Below are positions 6,787-10,696 of a stretch of 10,696 nucleotides of DNA, piece by piece. Below the pieces are notes generated by a model. The model was not told the DNA's origin and did not search any database. It saw only the letters and a program-made list of their open reading frames with translations. Source of the DNA: Sulfitobacter sp. (GTDB taxonomy: Bacteria; Pseudomonadota; Alphaproteobacteria; Rhodobacterales; Rhodobacteraceae). Every line of letters starts with the position of its first letter. The first letter of the stretch is position 1. A program made the position numbers and the translations under genes. The stretch lies in the NCBI GenBank assembly GCA_024636405.1, contig JAGXHC010000136.1:1-10696 (forward strand), in the 5' to 3' direction.

Positions 6787-7875
6787 TTACATCGCCGCCA
6801 GCACGCGGTTGCGTTCTGTGGCATACTTGCTGTCGGACACGGCCAGCCATTCGCCGGATTCGCGCATCGACTTTTGGGCCGATTCGTGGATCTTCTTGAA
6901 CAGTTCGTCGCCCGTGAATTCGTTGAGGACCTCAACGGAAGCTTTGCCGAAAGCATCCCAGATATCGTCGGAGAATTCCAGAACCTGTGCGCCGCCGGAC
7001 TTCAGCCGCTGCAAGGCAGGACCGTTGTTGGCAATGAACAGCGCATAGTTCTGCTGGTGCGCATCGGCGCAGGACACTTCGATGGCGCGCTGCTGTGCCG
7101 TGGTCAAACCCTCGAAAAGCTCAAGGTTCGTGGCCACCGACAGTGCCGCGCCCGGCTCGTGGAAACCGGCAGGATAGTAGAAGTCGCAGACCTCTTGCAG
7201 GCCGAGTTTCTCATCGGACCACGGGCCAATCCATTCCGTCCCGTCAAGCGCGCCAGTGGACAACGCCTGATAGATTTCACCGCCCGGCAGCACCTGAACG
7301 GACGCGCCCAGTTTGGACAGCGCCTGGCCGCCCAGACCCGGCATGCGGAACTTCAGACCGTTGAAATCGGCAGCAGATTTCATTTCCTTGCGGAACCAGC
7401 CACCGCCTTGCGCGCCGGTCTGACCCGCGAGGAACGATTTGATGCCAAAGATCTCGCCCAGCTCGTGATGCAGGGCCTTACCGTCCTGACCATAGTACCA
7501 GGTCATTATCTCGGGCGCTGTCATGCCAAAGGGCACCGCGGTGAAATAGGCAAATGCCGGATGCTGGCCGGTGAAATAGTAGTCTGCACCGTGATACATA
7601 TCGGCCTGACCTGCGGTCACGGCATCGAATACCTCGAATGCGCCAACCAGTTCGCCGGCACCTTTGGGATCAATCGTGATCTGGCCATCGGTGATGTCGT
7701 TGACGTTCTGCACGACGCGCTCAACCGAATCCCAAACGCCAGCCAGACCGCGGGGCCATGTGGTGACCATTGTCAGGGTACGCTTGCCTTGTGCGTAAAG
7801 CGGTGCGGCCAAAGTCGTCGCGGCGGCGGCGGTGCCGCCAAGTGCGGATGTCTTCAAAAATGAACGACGGTCCAT
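6787..7875 (-). CDS. dctP: TRAP transporter periplasmic substrate-binding protein (TakP/FcbT1-like DctP family)
   Basis: The periplasmic receptor that captures the substrate and delivers it to DctQM. It has 362 residues. It opens with a twin-arginine export signal: MDRRSFLKTS, then an Ala-rich hydrophobic stretch and a probable cleavage after LYA (about residue 28). The mature part carries the DctP features GELVGAFEVFDAVTAGQADM, GWFRKEMKSAADFNGLKFRMPGLGGQ (about 159-184) and ALDGTEWIGPWSDEKLG (209-225). Glu214 and Trp215 lie at the positions that, as I recall, help bind the ligand and cation in Rhodobacter TakP. This group binds 2-oxo acids, lactate or similar monocarboxylates, so such a substrate is likely but not shown. 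The start is firm: GGGAGGAG lies seven bases upstream. It is the first gene of the operon. Confidence 0.95.
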   Translation of the reverse strand: MDRRSFLKTSALGGTAAAATTLAAPLYAQGKRTLTMVTTWPRGLAGVWDSVERVVQNVNDITDGQITIDPKGAGELVGAFEVFDAVTAGQADMYHGADYYFTGQHPAFAYFTAVPFGMTAPEIMTWYYGQDGKALHHELGEIFGIKSFLAGQTGAQGGGWFRKEMKSAADFNGLKFRMPGLGGQALSKLGASVQVLPGGEIYQALSTGALDGTEWIGPWSDEKLGLQEVCDFYYPAGFHEPGAALSVATNLELFEGLTTAQQRAIEVSCADAHQQNYALFIANNGPALQRLKSGGAQVLEFSDDIWDAFGKASVEVLNEFTGDELFKKIHESAQKSMRESGEWLAVSDSKYATERNRVLAAM

Positions 7876-8282
7876 ATAGTTACTCCTCCCGAGGATGCCC
7901 GCGTTGCTTCATGGCATGCGGGTCGTTTCAAGTTTTGCCACACTAACGTCGATCGCGCATTTTGGAATACCTAATGCGGGTCTTGGCTTCGGTATTTTCG
8001 TAGATTTGCGCAGAATGCCGGGATCAATCGGGATTCTACCCGCTTGCAGCGCCAACCTCCCTGACCAATTGCGGTTTACAGGTGCTGCACAGGGCTGCGA
8101 TTCGTCGCGTTGGCAGGCCACCCGTCCTTTCGGGCACCTTAGTGTTGGCGCGATGCGGCGTGTCGATCGGCACGGCAAAGAAGGTACGGGGCCGGCACGT
8201 CGTCCCTGAAATCAACGTGTCCGCAATGCTGCGGTTAACTGCATCTTCATCTCACCACGCTACGCCAAAGCAAGAGGTGCGC
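7876..8282. other. 407-bp gap between divergent dctP and the MCP-like gene; no gene identified
   Basis: This region must contain the promoters of dctP (leftward) and probably of the MCP-like gene (rightward), but I find no convincing -35/-10 pair for either. Open frames exist on both strands (for example 7895-8209 plus and 7909-8178 minus), but they overlap each other, show no domain character and lack good ribosome sites. One weak dyad is visible: AATACC (7966-7971) with GGTATT (7991-7996). No tRNA, riboswitch or known small-RNA signature was recognised. Confidence 0.6.
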
Positions 8283-9041
8283 ATGCAGACAAGTTCCTAT
8301 TCCCAGGCCGCTCAGGCGACAGGCACGAAAACGCTTAACAACCTGCGCGATGCCACGCCGCGTGAACAGCGCAGCATGGTGGGTCAGGTTGCAGAACTGC
8401 GGGATCTGATGATTCAGATGTCCCTGCATCTCACATTGTATCATGCGGCCCCGTCAGAGGCGCTGCGCACGGCCGCGGCTGCGGCATTTGCCGAACTGGC
8501 AACAGGTTTTTCGAATATCATCAAGCTCGTCTTCAGCAGCGGTGCTGTGTTCGATCAGCCACATAACATGGTAAACCTGATCCGCGGCGTCGGCGCCAAC
8601 GACGCTGAAAGAAGTGCTTTCATGCTTGATGTTCTGGCAGCAGTTGAGCATTACCAACTTTGCTTGCAGAAAGGCAAACAGGTGTCATTTGATGATGCCC
8701 ACCGTTTCTTTGATCGCCAGTTTTCGATTGTGGAGCGTCACGTCGCCGATATCGTCCGGGAAATCTGGGCGGAGCTGGATCAGACTTCCGTATCTGCGGT
8801 CGCGAAAGCCAATGCGCTGACTGGCACGCTGGAAACCACGATGCGCGACATCCAGAAAATTTCAACCTCTGTTCGCCTGACTGCGCTCAATGCCTCTGTC
8901 GAAGCGGCACGTGCGGGCGATTCAGGCCGTGGCTTTGCCGTTATCGCGGCCGAGATCAAAGCCCTGGCAGAGAAAATACACCACTCAACTGCCAGCGCGG
9001 AACACACAATTGCGAAGATCCATTCCGCCAAGGGCGATTAG
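8283..9041 (+). CDS. Short cytosolic chemoreceptor-like (MCP signalling domain) protein
   Basis: A 252-residue protein with no membrane segment or signal peptide. Residues about 186-232 match the tip of the methyl-accepting chemotaxis protein signalling hairpin: [34 protein letters not shown], the part that normally contacts CheA and CheW. Only about 20 residues follow this match, so the returning helix is much shorter than in full receptors. Residues 1-180 are mainly helical and match no sensor domain that I recognise; His-containing helices such as [12 protein letters not shown] (about 121-132) and [16 protein letters not shown] (138-153) recall but do not fit the CZB zinc-binding motif. 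The start at 8283 is supported by AAGAGG five bases before it; the frame continues upstream to 8082 without family character. It is divergent from dctP. It may be a soluble receptor or an adaptor-like relative; its signal is unknown. Confidence 0.8.
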   Translation: MQTSSYSQAAQATGTKTLNNLRDATPREQRSMVGQVAELRDLMIQMSLHLTLYHAAPSEALRTAAAAAFAELATGFSNIIKLVFSSGAVFDQPHNMVNLIRGVGANDAERSAFMLDVLAAVEHYQLCLQKGKQVSFDDAHRFFDRQFSIVERHVADIVREIWAELDQTSVSAVAKANALTGTLETTMRDIQKISTSVRLTALNASVEAARAGDSGRGFAVIAAEIKALAEKIHHSTASAEHTIAKIHSAKGD

Positions 9042-9074
9042 CCTAAAGTAACGAAGGCGCTTCAGTTTTCGCAA

Positions 9075-9090
9075 TAATATTTCAATATTA
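9075..9090. promoter_or_regulatory. AT-rich palindrome upstream of the ilv promoter
   Basis: TAATATT-TC-AATATTA is a perfect 7-bp dyad in otherwise GC-rich DNA. It ends 36 bp before the -35 box of the ilv promoter and begins 33 bp after the MCP-like gene. It could be an activator or Lrp-like binding site for the ilv operon, or part of an A/T-rich upstream promoter element. The assignment is inference. Confidence 0.4.
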
Positions 9091-9126
9091 CATCCCCCTG
9101 CGACATAAAGTCATCCATATTGGCTG

Positions 9127-9155
9127 TTGACGCCCCGCGCGACCGCTCCTAATGT
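9127..9155 (+). promoter_or_regulatory. Sigma-70 promoter of the ilv leader and operon
   Basis: TTGACG (9127-9132) and TAATGT (9150-9155) are separated by exactly 17 bp, close to the sigma-70 consensus. Transcription would begin near 9162, about ten bases before the ribosome site of the leader peptide. This spacing is as expected for a translated attenuator leader. Confidence 0.72.
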
Positions 9156-9183
9156 CCCGCCACGCTTAACGGAGCCTGTGGCC

Positions 9184-9231
9184 ATGACACCTGTAGTCGT
9201 CATTTTAGGATTTACGCGCATGGGCCGGTAA
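9184..9231 (+). CDS. ilvL: ilv operon leader peptide (15 residues)
   Basis: The ORF encodes MTPVVVILGFTRMGR followed by TAA. Five consecutive codons, GTA GTC GTC ATT TTA (9193-9207), specify Val-Val-Val-Ile-Leu, the three end products of the branched-chain pathway begun by the downstream acetolactate synthase. GGAG at 9171-9174 lies nine bases before the ATG. A hairpin and a terminator follow. Shortage of charged tRNAs for these amino acids would stall the ribosome on these codons and alter folding of the downstream RNA, as in classical attenuation. The peptide itself probably has no role after synthesis. The ORF is too short for routine gene finders; the residue content and context make the call strong. 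Confidence 0.82.
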   Translation: MTPVVVILGFTRMGR

Positions 9232-9283
9232 CGGTAGACCACACTCGTCCCCATGCGCCCCCGCCAAAACCGGGGGTTTTTTT
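9216..9283 (+). terminator. ilv attenuator: leader hairpin followed by terminator
   Basis: GCGCATGGG (9216-9224), inside the end of the leader ORF, is perfectly complementary to CCCATGCGC (9250-9258). Immediately after, CCCCCG (9258-9263) pairs with CGGGGG (9271-9276) around CCAAAAC and is followed by seven T (9277-9283): a rho-independent terminator 38 bp before the ilvB start. An earlier alternative pairing joins GGCCATG (9180-9186) to CATGGGCC (9219-9226) with one bulged G. These correspond to the 1:2, 2:3 and 3:4 stems of an attenuator. However, the 2:3 and 3:4 stems overlap by only one base, so how one excludes the other is not obvious. Confidence 0.75.
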
Positions 9284-9321
9284 ATGCGCAACACTGAAAA
9301 CAAGATGCACGGAGCACACCG

Positions 9322-10696
9322 ATGAAACGCCAGATGACCGGAGCGAAAATGATCGTCCAAGCCCTGATCGATCAGGGTGTCGACACCGTATTCGGATATC
9401 CCGGCGGCGCCGTGCTTCCGATCTATGACGAGGTGTTCCAGCAAAACAGCATCAAACATATTCTGGTGCGTCACGAACAGGCCGCGGTGCACGCTGCCGA
9501 AGGCTATGCGCGTTCCACCGGCAGGCCGGGCGTGGTGCTGGTCACGTCTGGTCCCGGCGCCACCAATGCCGTAACGGGGCTGACTGATGCGCTGCTCGAT
9601 TCCATTCCGCTCGTGGTGCTGACAGGCCAGGTGCCGACCTTCATGATTGGATCGGACGCGTTTCAGGAAGCCGATACCGTGGGCATCACCCGCCCCTGCA
9701 CCAAGCACAACTGGCTGGTGAAGGAAACTGACAAGCTGGCGGGCGTTTTGCACGAGGCTTTTCATGTGGCCACGCACGGTCGGCCCGGTCCGGTGCTGAT
9801 CGACATTCCCAAGGATGTGCAGTTTGCCACCGGCACCTATCACCCGCCAAAACCCTCCACCTCGCACTACCAGCCACGGGTCAAGGGCGACATGGAAGAG
9901 ATCACCGAATTGGTCGCCGCCATCGAGACCGCAAAACGCCCCGTTTTCTATACCGGCGGTGGCGTGATCAACTCTGGCCCCGGTGCCTCGCAACTGCTGC
10001 GCGAATTGGTCGAGGCAACGGGATTTCCGATCACCTCTACCCTGATGGGTCTGGGCGCCTACCCTGCTTCGGGTGACAAATGGCTGGGCATGTTGGGTAT
10101 GCACGGCCTTTATGAGGCCAATATGGCGATGCACGGTTGCGATCTGATGATCAATGTCGGCGCGCGCTTTGACGACCGCATAACGGGCGTTGTGGACCTG
10201 TTCAGCCCGAAATCCACCAAGGCGCATATCGACATTGATCCGTCCTCCATCAACAAGGTGATCCGCATCGACATCCCCATCGTGGGCGATGTGGGCCATG
10301 TGCTGGAAGATCTGCTGAAGGTCTGGAAATCGCGCGGCCGAAAGACCAACGCCGAGGCGATGACGAAATGGTGGAAGCAGATCAACGAATGGCGCGCCGT
10401 CGATTGTCTGAAATTCACCCAAAAGGGCAAGACGATCAAACCGCAATACGCGTTGCAGCGGCTTGAAACACTGACCAAGAAATACGATCGCTACATCACA
10501 ACCGAGGTCGGCCAGCACCAGATGTGGGCGGCGCAGTACCTGAATTTTGAGGAACCCAACCGCTGGATGACCTCCGGCGGGCTTGGGACCATGGGCTATG
10601 GTTTTCCGGCCTCCATCGGGGTGCAGATGGCGCATCCTGATGCATTGGTTGTCAATGTCGCGGGCGAAGCATCCTGGCTGATGAACATGCAGGAAA
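9322..10696 (+). CDS. ilvB: Acetolactate synthase large (catalytic) subunit, 3' end outside window
   Basis: This ThDP- and FAD-dependent enzyme condenses two pyruvates to acetolactate, or pyruvate with 2-oxobutyrate to acetohydroxybutyrate: the first common step to valine, leucine and isoleucine. About 458 of the usual 570-590 residues are present. Seen are GVDTVFGYPGGAVLPIYDE, the catalytic Glu52 in RHEQAAVHAAEGYARSTG, TSGPGATNAVTGLTDA, the FAD-region motif GARFDDRITG (280-289), and GGLGTMGYGFPASIG. The Mg-ThDP motif begins AGEASWLMNMQE, with Glu449 where many ThDP enzymes have Asp. GGAG at 9311-9314 lies seven bases before the ATG. Expression is probably controlled by the leader just upstream. 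The regulatory subunit gene (ilvH/ilvN) would be expected beyond the window. The symbol ilvI is equally used for this type. Confidence 0.96.
   Translation, partial: MKRQMTGAKMIVQALIDQGVDTVFGYPGGAVLPIYDEVFQQNSIKHILVRHEQAAVHAAEGYARSTGRPGVVLVTSGPGATNAVTGLTDALLDSIPLVVLTGQVPTFMIGSDAFQEADTVGITRPCTKHNWLVKETDKLAGVLHEAFHVATHGRPGPVLIDIPKDVQFATGTYHPPKPSTSHYQPRVKGDMEEITELVAAIETAKRPVFYTGGGVINSGPGASQLLRELVEATGFPITSTLMGLGAYPASGDKWLGMLGMHGLYEANMAMHGCDLMINVGARFDDRITGVVDLFSPKSTKAHIDIDPSSINKVIRIDIPIVGDVGHVLEDLLKVWKSRGRKTNAEAMTKWWKQINEWRAVDCLKFTQKGKTIKPQYALQRLETLTKKYDRYITTEVGQHQMWAAQYLNFEEPNRWMTSGGLGTMGYGFPASIGVQMAHPDALVVNVAGEASWLMNMQE

Noticed and set aside
5757..7863. Two long plus-strand open frames (312 and 388 residues) opposite dctQ and dctP
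   Set aside because: They are antisense shadows of well-supported TRAP genes, are rich in His, Gln and Arg in the pattern typical of such shadows, and show no domain features.
7895..8209. Small genes in the gap between dctP and the MCP-like gene
   Set aside because: The overlapping frames on both strands lack ribosome sites and protein features; no RNA gene signature was seen either.
8082..8282. Longer start for the MCP-like gene at 8082
   Set aside because: The added 67 residues look like translated non-coding DNA, and a good ribosome site directly precedes the ATG at 8283.
8643..8742. CZB zinc-binding domain in the MCP-like protein
   Set aside because: Several His and one Cys are present in helices, but the Cys-x-x-Gly-x-Trp core and the expected His spacing are absent.
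9052..9068. Terminator directly after the MCP-like gene
   Set aside because: GAAG-GCG-CTTC followed by AGTTTT has only a 4-bp stem with a 3-base loop, too weak to call.
9205..10635. 476-residue open frame on the minus strand opposite ilvB
   Set aside because: It lies wholly opposite a clearly conserved enzyme, and its residues have no recognisable domain. Long antisense frames are common in GC-rich coding DNA.

Overview
The window looks like chromosomal DNA of a marine Rhodobacteraceae (Roseobacter-group) alphaproteobacterium. The basis is the GC-rich coding style, an alphaproteobacterial-type bacterial arginyltransferase homologue (Bpt), a DUF2852 protein, an extended TRAP transporter of the FcbT/Tak kind, a G/C-run intergenic element I associate with this family, and the form of the acetolactate synthase. 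I cannot name the genus from sequence reading alone. No mobile element, CRISPR array, rRNA or tRNA was seen.

Layout. Positions 1-833 (minus) hold the N-terminal third of GlnE, cut by the window edge. Only 28 bp away and divergent is a YbaK/ProX-type editing protein (862-1335, plus). A short gap with two matching 19-bp dyad sites leads to a DUF2852 membrane protein (1462-1869), a hairpin, an RDD-family membrane protein (1938-2384) and Bpt (2443-3270). A G/C-rich repeat-like element and a strong terminator separate Bpt from a convergent three-gene TRAP operon. On the minus strand this is transcribed dctP (6787-7875), dctQ (5781-6671), dctM (3399-5753). Paired hairpins between dctP and dctQ probably lower expression of the membrane subunits relative to the periplasmic binding protein.

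Beyond a 407-bp gap without an evident gene, a short cytosolic chemoreceptor-like protein is encoded at 8283-9041 (plus). The right end is an isoleucine/leucine/valine biosynthesis control region: an AT-rich palindrome, a clear promoter, a 15-residue leader peptide containing Val-Val-Val-Ile-Leu, RNA hairpins with a T-tract, then the acetolactate synthase large subunit (9322 to the window end, incomplete).

Most genes are housekeeping or transport functions with known families, and I see no evident new multigene system. The items most worth a second look are regulatory: the duplicated operator ahead of DUF2852, the ilv leader with unusual hairpin geometry, and the arm-sharing hairpins inside the TRAP operon. 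The short MCP-like protein with a curtailed signalling hairpin is the main protein-level oddity.
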